Position numbers and translations under genes: made by a program. The notes beneath the pieces are model-generated. The model saw only the letters and a list, made by a program, of their open reading frames with translations. It did no database searches and was not told where the DNA came from. A DNA stretch of 64,000 nucleotides, taken from NCBI RefSeq assembly GCF_000564855.1, contig NZ_AYXG01000165.1, forward strand, positions 1 through 64,000. Reading direction: 5' to 3'. How positions within the stretch are numbered: position 1 is the stretch's first letter; each line of letters starts with the position of its first letter. This document shows positions 8,500 to 16,853 of the stretch, in pieces. The DNA is from Actinokineospora spheciospongiae (GTDB lineage Bacteria > Actinomycetota > Actinomycetes > Mycobacteriales > Pseudonocardiaceae).

Positions 8500-8587
8500 G
8501 GTGCTGTTCCTCGGTGGGTTCGTGCCCGGCGGCGGACACCGGCGCGACCGCGCGGGTCGGGTGTCCCACCTCCCGTACGGGAGGTGA

Positions 8588-8680
8588 CTTACGTAAGCAC
8601 AATGTGCTCACGTAAGCAATGGGAACCACCCGATCAGGGCATGGTCGGCCTGCATCAGCCAGGGCCTAGGCTGCTTACAT
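8588..8680. promoter_or_regulatory. Three-copy operator in the divergent XRE promoter
   Basis: ACGTAAGCA occurs at 8591-8599 and 8610-8618. An inverted copy with one mismatch, TGCTTACAT, occurs at 8672-8680 and overlaps the ATG at 8679. The first copy sits inside the palindrome CTTACGTAAG (8588-8597), and GCACAATGTGC (8597-8607) is also palindromic. A TAGGCT -10-like hexamer at 8667-8672 lies seven bases before the ATG, which suggests a leaderless transcript repressed by binding at the start codon. Autoregulation by the XRE protein is inference. Confidence 0.55.
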
Positions 8681-9524
8681 GTCTGAAAGCACGACCGCGG
8701 CGGCCCGCGAGCTGGGCGCCGACCTGAAGCGACTCCGCACGGCGGCCGATCACACGCTGCGCTCCCTGGCGGACGTCGTCGGGTTCTCCGACACGAAGCT
8801 GTCGTTCTGGGAGCAGGGCTCCCGCCTGCCCGCCGTCGACGACCTGACCATGGTGCTGACCGTGCTGGGGGTCGAGGCCGACGAGCGGGACCGCCTGCTC
8901 GGACTGCGCCAGCAGGCCGCCTCGCCGGGGGAACTGGTCGCGGGCTCCCCCACCATCGGCCCGCAGTTGGCCAAGTTTGTGGACATGGAGCAATCCGCCC
9001 GCCGCGTCACCGAGGTCAGCCTCGCCCTCCTGCCCGGCCTGTTGCAGACCGAAGCCTATGCCCGTGCGGTCCTCGGCAGCGAGCCTGAGTCGGAGACCAA
9101 GATCCGCCTCCGGATGGACAGGCAGCGCATCCTGACCCGTGACAACCCACTGGAGTTCTGCGCCCTGATCGATGACACCGCCTTGGTCCGGCCGATCGGT
9201 TCCCGCGCGGTCATGGCAGAGCAGTTGCAACACCTCATCACCTTGGCGCACCTGCCGAACGTGACGATCCAGGTGGTGCCGTCCGCAGCGCCCGGTTACT
9301 CGCGCCACCTCGCCGGGATCTTCATCCTGCTGGAGTTCGCCACCGCACCGCCGATCGTGCACCTGGAGCACTTCGCCGCTTCTTCCTCGCTGTGGCGCAC
9401 GCCAGATGTCAGCGCGTACCAATCCGCAGTCGAGGAGATCACTCGGCGAGCCCATACACCGGACCAATCACTGGAAATCATCGCCAAGCTCGGCGATGAC
9501 CTGGCACTGAACGGAGACCGATGA
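8679..9524 (+). CDS. XRE-DUF5753 regulator paired with a DUF397 protein
   Basis: 281 residues: HTH_3 at residues 10-65 (RTAADHTLRSLADVVGFSDTKLSFWEQGSR) and a C-terminal DUF5753 domain. The typical DUF5753 features are there: LLPGLLQTEAYARAV, RMDRQRIL, FCALIDDTAL and QVVPSAAPGY. The gene overlaps the DUF397 gene by four bases (ATGA). In actinomycetes such pairs are regulator/partner systems linked to development and secondary metabolism. Probably leaderless and autoregulated (see 8588-8680). Confidence 0.9.
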   Translation: MSESTTAAARELGADLKRLRTAADHTLRSLADVVGFSDTKLSFWEQGSRLPAVDDLTMVLTVLGVEADERDRLLGLRQQAASPGELVAGSPTIGPQLAKFVDMEQSARRVTEVSLALLPGLLQTEAYARAVLGSEPESETKIRLRMDRQRILTRDNPLEFCALIDDTALVRPIGSRAVMAEQLQHLITLAHLPNVTIQVVPSAAPGYSRHLAGIFILLEFATAPPIVHLEHFAASSSLWRTPDVSAYQSAVEEITRRAHTPDQSLEIIAKLGDDLALNGDR

Positions 9525-9703
9525 ACACCCCGCACGGCTCGGATGCGACTCGCTGGCGCACGGCGAGCACGACCAACAACACCTGCGTCGAACTGGCCCA
9601 CCACGGCCACGGCATCCGCGACAGCAAGAACCACGACCAACTCCACGGCATCGACACCCGCGCCCTCCTGCGCGCCGTGACCACCGACCTGCTCACCCGC
9701 TAG
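9521..9703 (+). CDS. DUF397 small partner protein
   Basis: 60 residues. It shows the DUF397 pattern: a start WRTASTT, a CVELA strand near residue 22, then GIRDSKN, followed by a short helix. It is coupled to the preceding XRE gene by an ATGA overlap. DUF397 proteins are small partners of XRE-DUF5753 regulators, in part antagonists of them. A second such pair is at 38564-39572. Confidence 0.85.
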   Translation: MNTPHGSDATRWRTASTTNNTCVELAHHGHGIRDSKNHDQLHGIDTRALLRAVTTDLLTR

Positions 9704-9713
9704 CCCCCGCACG

Positions 9714-9752
9714 GCGGGCGGGGCACCACCGACCGGGTGATGCCCCGCTCGC
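9714..9752. terminator. Hairpin after the XRE-DUF397 operon
   Basis: GCGGGCGGGGCA and TGCCCCGCTCGC pair over 12 bp (one G-U) around a 15-base loop, starting 11 bases past the DUF397 stop. There is no U tract, which is normal for high-GC actinomycete terminators. Also serves as an end for the convergent monooxygenase gene, given the distance. Confidence 0.5.
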
Positions 9753-9997
9753 CCCCATCCGGCGGGCGGCCTTCACCGGTGACCTCTCCGCCTTCCCCAC
9801 CGATGCGGACAACGCCGCGTAGACGGGGACGGCCACACCGCCTTCTTCAACGACCCGACCACCCGGGATGCCGCCGTGTCGTTCCTGATCACCGGGCAAC
9901 CGCGCTGAAGCCCGGCGAGATCACCGACCTGGCCGACCTGGCCACGCACCCCGTACGGGGCCGGAACAAGCCGCAGTCGCAGAAGGCGCCAACCATC
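9753..9997. other. Intergenic stretch with a possible gene remnant
   Basis: No intact gene. On the + strand a short frame around 9845-9908 reads FFNDPTTRDAAVSFLITGQ and then stops. It looks a little like the C-terminal tail of secreted TAP-like alpha/beta hydrolases. The similarity is too short to call; it may be decayed sequence. Confidence 0.2.
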
Positions 9998-11452
9998 CTA
10001 CGTGACAGTGCGGATGGGGTCGGCTTTTCCGCAGAAGGCGGCCAGGTACGCGGTGACAGTGGCTGCGTCCTCCGTGCGGTGTCCGATGTGGCCGTCCGGG
10101 CGGACCAGGACGAACTCACCGTCGCGCGCCTGGTACGCCGAGCGTGCCGCCGCGTGCGGGTCGAGCAGGTCGGTGCCGATCGAGTGGGCGTTGACCCCGG
10201 CGATGTCGGGCAGTGGGCCGCCGCCGAACCGGTAGAGCGTCCAGTCGCCGCCGCGCTGCAACTCGAACAACCGCACCGGGCGTCCGTCGGGCCGGGCGCA
10301 GGTGGCGTCGGGGCTGCGGTCACCCGGGTGCGGACCCGCGCCGTTCCAGGCGGGGCTGAGCGGGCCGCCGCGGTAGGTGATCCCCAGGCCGGACATCGCG
10401 TCGGAGTCGGACACCTCGAACTGCGCGAAGCGCGTCAACAGTTCCCTGGACAGGCCCAGAACCGCCGCCGCCACCGGCAGCCGCTCTTGTTCGTAGGTGT
10501 CCAGCAGGAGTTCGGGTGCGCCCCGCAGGACCGAGGCCAGCTTCCAGCCGAGGTTGATCCCGTCGTGGACGCCGGTGTTCATGCCCTGCGCCCCGGCAGG
10601 CGCGTGGACGTGGGCCGCGTCTCCGGCGAGCAGGACGCGCCCGACGCGGAAGCGGTCCACCATCCGCTCGTTGTAGCGCCACCGCGACGTCCAGAGAGCT
10701 TCGCGGAGGGTCACGACTCCCGGGCCGCACGCGTCGTCGACGAGCGCCTGGAAGGTGGCGAGGGTCGGCTCGACGTCGCCGTCGCTCTCGTTGATCTCGG
10801 CTTGGAGCACGAACGAGTCGGTCGCGGGCAGCGGCACCAGCGACAGGCGTTGACCGCCGGAGCGGTGCCGGGCGTGCCACCAGTCGCGGTCGACGCCGTC
10901 GAGTCGGAAGTCCCCGAGCAGCATCTGCTGTTCTTCGCGGGTCACGCCGAGGAACGACACCCCCGCGAGCTTGCGGACGGTGCTGGACCCGCCATCCGCG
11001 CCGATGAGCCAGTCGGCGCGCAGGTGCTCGCCGGAGGAGAGTTCGACGGTGACGCCGTCCTCGCCGGGCCGCATCCCGGTCAGGCGTGTGCCGAACTCGA
11101 CGCTGACGCCGTATCCCGCGAGCAGGGCGCGCAGGGTTTCCTCCAGCCGCCACTGCGGCAGGACCATCGAGCGGGCGAACGGTGTGGTCGGCGCCTGGTC
11201 GGCCCCCTTGCCCATGTCGTGCTCGTGCACGGTGCCGTCGGGGTCCACGCGGCGGATCACCAGGCGCGACCGGCCCGCGGCGAGCAAGCGCCCTGCCACC
11301 CCGAAGCCGTCCAGGAGTTCGAGCGTGCGCGGCTGCACGCCCTTGCCGCGGCTCCCGACCTGCGGTCGGGATCGGGCTTCGACCAGGCGCACCCGCACAC
11401 CTCGGCGAGCCAGGGTGGCCGCGGCGATCAGGCCGGTCGGGCCTGCTCCCAC
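9998..11452 (-). CDS. FAD-dependent aromatic monooxygenase (PheA/TfdB, rifampicin-monooxygenase-like family)
   Basis: About 484 residues of a class A flavin monooxygenase: GAGPTGLIAAATLARRG (FAD pyrophosphate loop), RGKGVQPRTLELL, the second FAD motif GADGGSSTVRKLAG, then GDAAHVHAPAGAQGMNTG. The C-terminus carries the thioredoxin-like tail of this family. Oddity: the FAD strand VEVLVVGAG needs codons upstream of the GTG at 11452, but no ATG, GTG or TTG lies between that GTG and the in-frame stop upstream. Start is therefore uncertain, or a rare codon is used. It is divergent from the TetR at 11543 with tandem operators between, so likely an inducible detoxification or catabolic enzyme. Confidence 0.87.
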   Translation of the reverse strand: MGAGPTGLIAAATLARRGVRVRLVEARSRPQVGSRGKGVQPRTLELLDGFGVAGRLLAAGRSRLVIRRVDPDGTVHEHDMGKGADQAPTTPFARSMVLPQWRLEETLRALLAGYGVSVEFGTRLTGMRPGEDGVTVELSSGEHLRADWLIGADGGSSTVRKLAGVSFLGVTREEQQMLLGDFRLDGVDRDWWHARHRSGGQRLSLVPLPATDSFVLQAEINESDGDVEPTLATFQALVDDACGPGVVTLREALWTSRWRYNERMVDRFRVGRVLLAGDAAHVHAPAGAQGMNTGVHDGINLGWKLASVLRGAPELLLDTYEQERLPVAAAVLGLSRELLTRFAQFEVSDSDAMSGLGITYRGGPLSPAWNGAGPHPGDRSPDATCARPDGRPVRLFELQRGGDWTLYRFGGGPLPDIAGVNAHSIGTDLLDPHAAARSAYQARDGEFVLVRPDGHIGHRTEDAATVTAYLAAFCGKADPIRTVT

Positions 11453-11490
11453 GACGAGAACTTCGACAGTGGCGGTCGTGCCCCCAACGT

Positions 11491-11528
11491 AACACTAACA
11501 CGTTAGTTTTTCATAACACGTTAGTGTT
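11491..11528. promoter_or_regulatory. Tandem TetR operator
   Basis: Two related near-palindromes lie between the divergent monooxygenase and TetR genes. AACACTAACACGTTAG is at 11491-11506 and AACACGTTAGTGTT is at 11515-11528; both contain TAACACGTTA. The second ends 15 bases before the TetR ATG at 11543. Most likely bound by that TetR protein to repress both genes. Confidence 0.68.
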
Positions 11529-11542
11529 GTTACTCTGGTTCG

Positions 11543-12130
11543 ATGGACTCGCAGGTGGGGCGCCGTGAGCGCAAGAAGGCGGCGACGCGGAGCCACATCG
11601 CGGAGGTCGCGCTGCGCCTGTTCGCGGAACACGGGTACGACGAGGTGGGCCTGCGCGACGTGGCCCGGGAGGCGGACGTCGCCGTGACCACCGTGTTCGC
11701 GCACTTCTCGTCGAAGGAGGCGTTGGTCTTCGACGAGGATGAGACCCACGAAGAACAACTGGTCGGCGCCGTGGTGAACCGGAGCGCCGACCAGTCGCTG
11801 CTCGACGCGCTGCGCGCCCAAGCCCTGCACTCGGCCCAGTGGTTCCGGACACCGAAGTCCACCACGTTCTGGGCCCTCGTCGAGAGTTCGGCCGCGCTGC
11901 GCGGCTACGCCGCCCACATGCGGGCGCGGCACGAACAAGCCCTCGTCGCCGCCATCGCCGCCGACCCCCAGGCGCCCGCGTCCGCCATCGCCTGCCGGGC
12001 ACTCGCCCGCTTCGCCCTGGACGTCCACTCCCTGGCCCGGGACGCCCAGGACCCGACTGCCGCGGTCGAGGAATCCTTCGACCTCATCGAGCACGGCTTC
12101 GCGTCCGCGATCGGGCGAGGCGGCAGGTGA
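11543..12130 (+). CDS. TetR family regulator of the flavin monooxygenase
   Basis: 195 residues. The N-terminal helix-turn-helix reads VGLRDVAREADVAVTTVFAHF near residue 36, preceded by the usual basic lead RRERKKAATRSHI. The C-terminal half is an alpha-helical ligand pocket. It is divergent from the flavin monooxygenase with two clear operator palindromes between them. This is a textbook repressor/target arrangement; the inducer would probably be the monooxygenase substrate. Confidence 0.9.
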   Translation: MDSQVGRRERKKAATRSHIAEVALRLFAEHGYDEVGLRDVAREADVAVTTVFAHFSSKEALVFDEDETHEEQLVGAVVNRSADQSLLDALRAQALHSAQWFRTPKSTTFWALVESSAALRGYAAHMRARHEQALVAAIAADPQAPASAIACRALARFALDVHSLARDAQDPTAAVEESFDLIEHGFASAIGRGGR

Positions 12131-12142
12131 GGTTCCCCCGGT

Positions 12143-12160
12143 GTTCGTGTTCGCACGAAC
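12143..12160. terminator. UUCG-capped hairpin between convergent TetR genes
   Basis: GTTCGTG-TTCG-CACGAAC, a perfect 7-bp stem with a stable UUCG loop, lies 13 bases past the TetR stop at 12130. It sits before the 3' end of the convergent TetR gene at 12241. Weak but well-placed bidirectional terminator candidate. Confidence 0.45.
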
Positions 12161-12240
12161 CGCCGTCGATCGACACTCGCCTGACCGACGCGACGCCCTA
12201 GGAGTCGATCCGCGGAGGTGGCAACGGTGGGCCGACGCCC

Positions 12241-12813
12241 TCAGGGCGCGGTGGGCCCGTCCCCGTCGACCTTCAAGGTCTCCACCAGCCAGGGGCGCAC
12301 GACCGCCCGGATGTCCTCCGCGGAGATGCGGGTCAACGCGTCCAGCTTGAGGAAGTGCCGCGCGACCGTCAGGCCGAGGATGCCCGCGACGGCGAGACCG
12401 GCGCGCAACTCGGCGTCGGGGGCGTCACTGGCGCGCGCGAGGTTGCGGGTCCGCTCGTCCAGGAACGCCTTCATCGCCGCCGTGGCCTCCGGTGCGGTGA
12501 GCATGGACCGCACCAGGGCGCGGGTCTCGGGGGGCGGCTCGTCGAGGCGGACGTCGAGCACGTCGAACAGGTGCTGCTCGATGTCGTCGACCGCCCCGTC
12601 GTCGAGTTCGATCGCCACCGCGAACAGGGCGGCCTTGGACCCGTAGTGCTGGATGACCAGTGACGGGTCGACCCCGGCGCGCTGCGCGATGGCGCGCACC
12701 GTCGTCGCCTCCAGGCCGCGCTCGCCGAACTCGGCCTGGGCGGCTTTGCGGATGCGCTCGGCGGTGGCGGCCCGCTTGGCCGCGCGGGTCGTGGGTTCGT
12801 TCACAGCGCTCAC
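12241..12813 (-). CDS. TetR family regulator divergent from the SDR-amidohydrolase operon
   Basis: 190 residues with a basic lead (RAAKRAATAERIRKAAQAEF) and the helix-turn-helix TTVRAIAQRAGVDPSLVIQHYGSK near residue 40. The C-terminal part matches TetR_C of the actinobacterial type. GTG at 12813 is the upstream start; GTG at 12804 would remove three residues and is equally possible. A perfect inverted repeat at 12823-12851 lies between it and the SDR gene at 12877, so it very probably represses that operon. Confidence 0.88.
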   Translation of the reverse strand: MSAVNEPTTRAAKRAATAERIRKAAQAEFGERGLEATTVRAIAQRAGVDPSLVIQHYGSKAALFAVAIELDDGAVDDIEQHLFDVLDVRLDEPPPETRALVRSMLTAPEATAAMKAFLDERTRNLARASDAPDAELRAGLAVAGILGLTVARHFLKLDALTRISAEDIRAVVRPWLVETLKVDGDGPTAP

Positions 12814-12822
12814 TCTACAAGC

Positions 12823-12851
12823 GTTGAGCGAGTCTGGTAGTTTCGCTCAAC
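12823..12851. promoter_or_regulatory. TetR operator upstream of the SDR-amidohydrolase operon
   Basis: GTTGAGCGA (12823-12831) and TCGCTCAAC (12843-12851) are perfect 9-bp inverted arms around an 11-base spacer. They are placed between the divergent starts at 12813 and 12877. A partial further half site, GAGCGAAA, follows at 12859. Binding by the TetR at 12241-12813 is inference. Confidence 0.68.
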
Positions 12852-12876
12852 AGAGCATGAGCGAAAGGGGCTCTTC

Positions 12877-13575
12877 ATGGCTGACAAGCACACCGAGGTC
12901 CTGCTGATCGGCGCCTCGCGCGGTCTGGGCCTGGCGATCGCCGCCGAATACCTCGAGCGCGGGTCGCGGGTCGTCGCCACCGTCCGGGGCGACGGGCGCA
13001 CCGCGCTGCACGACCTGCGCGACGGCGCGGACGGGCGGCTGGAGATCGAGCACGTGGACATCACCGACGAGGGGCAGGTGGGAGCACTGCGCGAGCGCTT
13101 GGCGGACCGGACCTTCGACCTGCTGTTCGTCAACGCGGGCGTGACGAACGCGCGCGAGGAGACCAGCGCCGACGTGAGCACCGAGGTGTTCACCCGGCTG
13201 ATGCTCACCAACGCGCTGAGCCCGTTGCGCGTGGTCGAGGCACTGGGCGACCTCGTTCCCGCCGACGGGACCATTGCCGTCATGTCCTCCGGGCAGGGCA
13301 GCGTCGCCAACAACGAGCGCGGCGGCTTCGAGGTCTACCGGGCCAGCAAGTCGGCGCTCAACCAGTTGATGCGCAGCTACGCGGCACGCCACCGCGACGA
13401 CCCGCGCACCCTGCTGCTCCTGGCGCCCGGCTGGGTGCGGACTGAACTCGGCGGACCCGACGCCGTCCTCACCGTGCGGGAGAGCATCCCGCGACTGGTG
13501 TCCGTTGTGGACTCCCAGCGCGGGCACGGGGGGCTGCGGTTCCTCGACTACCGCGGTGAGGTGGTGGCGTGGTGA
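12877..13575 (+). CDS. Short-chain dehydrogenase/reductase
   Basis: 232 residues with the classical SDR marks: cofactor loop IGASRGLGLAI near residue 11, NAG near residue 89, a serine in MSSGQGS, and the catalytic YRASKSAL near residue 152. NAD(P)H-linked carbonyl or alcohol chemistry. It is the first gene of a TetR-controlled operon and overlaps the amidohydrolase gene by seven bases. Substrate unknown. Confidence 0.9.
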   Translation: MADKHTEVLLIGASRGLGLAIAAEYLERGSRVVATVRGDGRTALHDLRDGADGRLEIEHVDITDEGQVGALRERLADRTFDLLFVNAGVTNAREETSADVSTEVFTRLMLTNALSPLRVVEALGDLVPADGTIAVMSSGQGSVANNERGGFEVYRASKSALNQLMRSYAARHRDDPRTLLLLAPGWVRTELGGPDAVLTVRESIPRLVSVVDSQRGHGGLRFLDYRGEVVAW

Positions 13576-14537
13576 ACCCGCTGATCGCGATCGAGGAGCA
13601 CTGGATGCCGCCGGAGCTGGCGGCGGCGCTGGCCGGGCGCGACGACAGCCTGGCCTTCAACGAGCGCGGCGACACCGCCCAGCGCCTCGCCGACCTCGAC
13701 GCCGGGCGCATCGCCACCATGGACGCCCAGGGCATCGACGTCTCGATCATCGCGCTGACACCACCCGGCACCCAGGCGCTGCCCGCCCACGACGCCGTGC
13801 GGCTGAGCCGGGCCGCCAACGACGCCGCCGCCGAAGCCGTGCGGCGCAACCCGACCCGGCTGCGCGCACTGTCCACACTGCCGATGTCGGCACCGGAGGC
13901 CGTGGCGGCCGAACTCGAACGCGCCGCCGACCTCGGGCACGTCGGCACGATGGTCTACGGCCGCTCCGGCGACCTGCTGCTCGACGACCCGGTCTACGAA
14001 CCGTTCCTCGCCACCGCCGAACGCCTGCGGCAACCGGTGTTCATCCACCCCCAACTCCCCTCACCGGCACAGCGCGACGCGGCCTACCGGGGGTTCGACG
14101 CCACCACCGACCTCGCCCTCGCCACCTTCGGCTGGGGCTGGCACGTCGACGCCGGGCTCGCCGCCCTGCGGCTGATCCTGCGCGGCATGTTCGACCGGCA
14201 CCCCGACCTGCGGATCGTGCTGGGCCACTGGGGCGAACTGCTGCCGTTCTGGCTCGACCGCGCCGACAGCCTGTCGCGCGTCGCGGGCCTGGATCGGACG
14301 GTGTCGGACTGCGTGCGCACGAACGTGCACCTGACCGCGTCGGGCATGCTCAACCCCGCCCTGCTGCACCACGTCCAGACCGTGACGACGCCGGACCGGT
14401 TGATCTTCTCCACCGACTACCCGTTCCAGCAGCCGACCCGCACGGAGATCTCGGCGTTCCTCGACCTCTTCCCCGACGACGAGCGCGCGCTGTTCACGAC
14501 GCGCAACGCGGCCTCGTTGTTCGACCTCGACCTCTGA
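13569..14537 (+). CDS. Amidohydrolase-2 family decarboxylase/hydrolase (gamma-resorcylate decarboxylase-like)
   Basis: 322 residues of the amidohydrolase-2 (ACMSD/gamma-resorcylate decarboxylase) family. The N-terminal IAIEEHW matches the E-x-H metal motif of the decarboxylase branch. Other ligand regions are FIHPQLP (about residue 158), LGHWGELLPFW (about 219) and STDYPFQ (about 282). A zinc- or manganese-dependent nonoxidative decarboxylation of an aromatic acid is the likeliest reaction, but hydrolysis cannot be excluded. The GTG start overlaps the SDR stop; the pair probably forms a short catabolic step. Confidence 0.82.
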   Translation: MVNPLIAIEEHWMPPELAAALAGRDDSLAFNERGDTAQRLADLDAGRIATMDAQGIDVSIIALTPPGTQALPAHDAVRLSRAANDAAAEAVRRNPTRLRALSTLPMSAPEAVAAELERAADLGHVGTMVYGRSGDLLLDDPVYEPFLATAERLRQPVFIHPQLPSPAQRDAAYRGFDATTDLALATFGWGWHVDAGLAALRLILRGMFDRHPDLRIVLGHWGELLPFWLDRADSLSRVAGLDRTVSDCVRTNVHLTASGMLNPALLHHVQTVTTPDRLIFSTDYPFQQPTRTEISAFLDLFPDDERALFTTRNAASLFDLDL

Positions 14538-14576
14538 GGAGGGGAACGCCGAGGTGGGCGGGCCGGGCACGACCGC

Positions 14577-14606
14577 GTGCGACCGGGTCCGGGGACCCGG
14601 TCGCAC
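14577..14606. terminator. Strong bidirectional hairpin
   Basis: GTGCGACCGGGTCC and GGACCCGGTCGCAC form a perfect 14-bp inverted repeat with two bases between (in practice about 12 bp with a six-base loop). It lies between the convergent amidohydrolase (ends 14537) and FG-GAP gene (ends 14622) and can terminate both. Confidence 0.75.
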
Positions 14607-14621
14607 AACCGGTCGACCGGG

Positions 14622-15278
14622 TCAGGCGCAGGTCGCGGGGTCGACGGCGAGCACCGGGTCCGTCCGGGGACGACCGGTGAACTCGACCGTGTCCCGCGTG
14701 GTCAGCGCGCCGTCGCGGAGGGTGTGGGCGGTGCGGGTGCCGGAGTAGGTGAGCCGGTCGGCCGGGGCGCCGAGGTCGTCGGCCTCGGCGGCGACGGTGT
14801 CGAAGGTGCGGGCCTCGTCGTCGGCGGTGCAGCGGTAGCCCAGGTGGGTGGCGATGCCGCCGCCCTCGGCGAAGGAGAAGGGCTGGTTGTCGTCGCCGAC
14901 GACCTGGCTCAGGGCGTGGCCGTCGAAGTGCACGGCGGTGAAGTGGGTGGTGTTGGCGCCGACGGACCGGGTGACGACCAGTTCGGCCCGGCCGTCGCCG
15001 TTGAGGTCGGCCACGCGCGGGGCCTCGAAGGGGGCCGTGCTGTCGGCGGGGAGGGTGATCGAGGCGCGGACCCCGTCCACCGTCGCCCAGATGACCTGCT
15101 CGTGATCGCCGGTCAACTGGGCGTTGACGCTTTCGATCTCCCCGTCGCCGTCCAGGTCGGCGACCGTGGTGACCGGGTCCGCGAGCGGGGCGGCCCCGGC
15201 CGGGACGACGGTGGCCAGGCCCAGTGCGGCGGCGAAGCCGGTGATGGTGGCGGTGCGGATGAGTCCGGTGCGGTCCAT
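14622..15278 (-). CDS. Secreted FG-GAP/VCBS-repeat protein
   Basis: 218 residues. A Sec signal peptide occupies residues 1-30 (MDRTGLIRTATITGFAAALGL, cleavage near AGAA). The mature chain has two calcium-binding FG-GAP-like loops, VADLDGDGEIESV near residue 39 and VADLNGDGRAELVV near residue 91. A single cysteine pair (YRC, ATC) may form a disulfide. Such proteins are usually integrin-like beta-propeller fragments at the cell surface; this one is short, with only two clear repeats. GGAAGG supports the start. Confidence 0.75.
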   Translation of the reverse strand: MDRTGLIRTATITGFAAALGLATVVPAGAAPLADPVTTVADLDGDGEIESVNAQLTGDHEQVIWATVDGVRASITLPADSTAPFEAPRVADLNGDGRAELVVTRSVGANTTHFTAVHFDGHALSQVVGDDNQPFSFAEGGGIATHLGYRCTADDEARTFDTVAAEADDLGAPADRLTYSGTRTAHTLRDGALTTRDTVEFTGRPRTDPVLAVDPATCA

Positions 15279-15557
15279 GAACTCTGCCTTCCTCTCCGTG
15301 TGGTGATTTCTTGCCCGGAAGTGCTGACATGAAGAAAGACGGCCACGGACGGGAAGGGTGCAGTGCCGGTGTGATGTGTCACACGCGTGCAACCCATGAT
15401 TTCCCGCCTGGGGTTTCACCCCCGTGTCGTCCGGGTCACCCCACCGTCAGGAACGCGACAAGATGAGCCGCCCCGGCGTCAAGGTCGCATTGCGACAGTC
15501 GCCGGGGGACGGGTCGCGGGCGTGTGCTGTCGGCAGGCACACGGAGGAGGGAACACG

Positions 15558-16853
15558 GTGACACTGGCGGAAATACTGCCCAGCCTGGGCGCGCTGGACC
15601 CGCTGCCGCGCGGCGGGTTGTGGCCCGAGGGCACCCGGGTCGGCCCCGACGGGGACCTGCTGGTCGGCGGGGTGTCGATGAGCGGGGTGGCGGCCCGGTT
15701 CGGCACCCCGTGCCACGTCTTGGACGAGCCGCACGCCCGGGCCCGGGCCCGGGAGTTCCGGGCCGCGCTGCCCGAGGCGGAAGTGCTGTTCGCGGGCAAG
15801 TCGTCCCCGGTCCGCGCGGTCTACCGGTGGATGGCGGAGGAGGGCCTGTCGCTGGACGTGTGCTCGGCCGGGGAGGTCGAGGTGGCCAGGGCGGCGGGGG
15901 TGCCCGGCGCGCGGGTGCTGCTGCACGGCAACGCCAAGACCGACGACGACCTCAAGGCCGCCCTGGCGCACGGCGTCCGCCGGATCGTGGTGGACTCCCC
16001 CGCCGAGGTCGACACGCTCGGGGCGCTGTGCCCGGCCGGGCAGGAAGTCCTCATCCGGGTCATCCCCGGCGTGGACGCGCGGACGCACCGCGCGATCACC
16101 ACCGGGGTCAGCGGCCAGAAGTTCGGTGTGGCCCCGGAAGCGCTGCCCGCGGTGGTCGACCGGATCGCCGCGCACCCGAACCTGCGCCTGGTCGGCCTGC
16201 ACTGCCACATCGGTTCCCAGGTGGGCAGGGTCGCGGCGTACGAGGAGGCGGTGCGCCGGATGGTGTCGCTGTTCCCCGGCCCGCTCACCACCCTGGACCT
16301 GGGCGGCGGCTTCGCGGCACCGTACCGACCGGGTGAATCCACCTTCGACATCACCGGCCTGGCCAACCGGGTGCGCATCGCCCTGCGCCAGGAGTGCGCC
16401 GCCCGGCGCCTGCCCGTGCCGAACCTGCTGATCGAACCGGGTCGCGCGGTCATCGCCAACGCGGGCCTCACCCTGTACCGGGTGGTGGCGGTGAAACCCG
16501 GGTTCGTCGCGGTCGACGGCGGCATGAGCGACAACCCCCGGCCTTCCCTGTACGGCGCCCGCTACGCGCCCCGGCTCATCGGCCGCGCCAGCGGCGCCCG
16601 CCGCGTCCCGACCGCGGTCGTGGGCCGCCACTGCGAGGCCGGGGACCTCATCGCCGAGGACGTCGCCCTGCCGCAGGACGTGCACCCCGGCGACGTCCTC
16701 GCCGTCCCCGCCACCGGCGCCTACCACTACGCGATGGCCAGCAACTACAACATGACGCCTCGCGCGGCGGTCGTGTCGGTGCGCGACGGGCAAACGGACC
16801 TGCGGGTCCGCCGGGAGACGATCAGCGACCTGCTGCGCCGCGACCTGGGCTGA
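15558..16853 (+). CDS. lysA: Diaminopimelate decarboxylase-family PLP enzyme
   Basis: 431 residues of the fold-III PLP decarboxylases. The cofactor lysine is K81 in LFAGKSSPVRA. Others are HCHIGSQVG near residue 214, the phosphate-binding GGGFAAPY, EPGRAVIANAG, and the C-terminal catalytic cysteine in GRHCEAGD followed by YNMTPR. GTG at 15558 was chosen for the GGAGGG site upstream. Classical role: meso-diaminopimelate to lysine. As it stands alone with no dap genes, it might also be a paralogue acting on another D-amino acid. It abuts the convergent gene at 16854 with no gap. Confidence 0.85.
   Translation: MTLAEILPSLGALDPLPRGGLWPEGTRVGPDGDLLVGGVSMSGVAARFGTPCHVLDEPHARARAREFRAALPEAEVLFAGKSSPVRAVYRWMAEEGLSLDVCSAGEVEVARAAGVPGARVLLHGNAKTDDDLKAALAHGVRRIVVDSPAEVDTLGALCPAGQEVLIRVIPGVDARTHRAITTGVSGQKFGVAPEALPAVVDRIAAHPNLRLVGLHCHIGSQVGRVAAYEEAVRRMVSLFPGPLTTLDLGGGFAAPYRPGESTFDITGLANRVRIALRQECAARRLPVPNLLIEPGRAVIANAGLTLYRVVAVKPGFVAVDGGMSDNPRPSLYGARYAPRLIGRASGARRVPTAVVGRHCEAGDLIAEDVALPQDVHPGDVLAVPATGAYHYAMASNYNMTPRAAVVSVRDGQTDLRVRRETISDLLRRDLG

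Noticed and set aside
15558-16853. Alanine racemase or ornithine decarboxylase
   Set aside because: The motif order HCHIGSQ, GGG, EPGR and the C-terminal GRHCEAGD is that of diaminopimelate decarboxylases.
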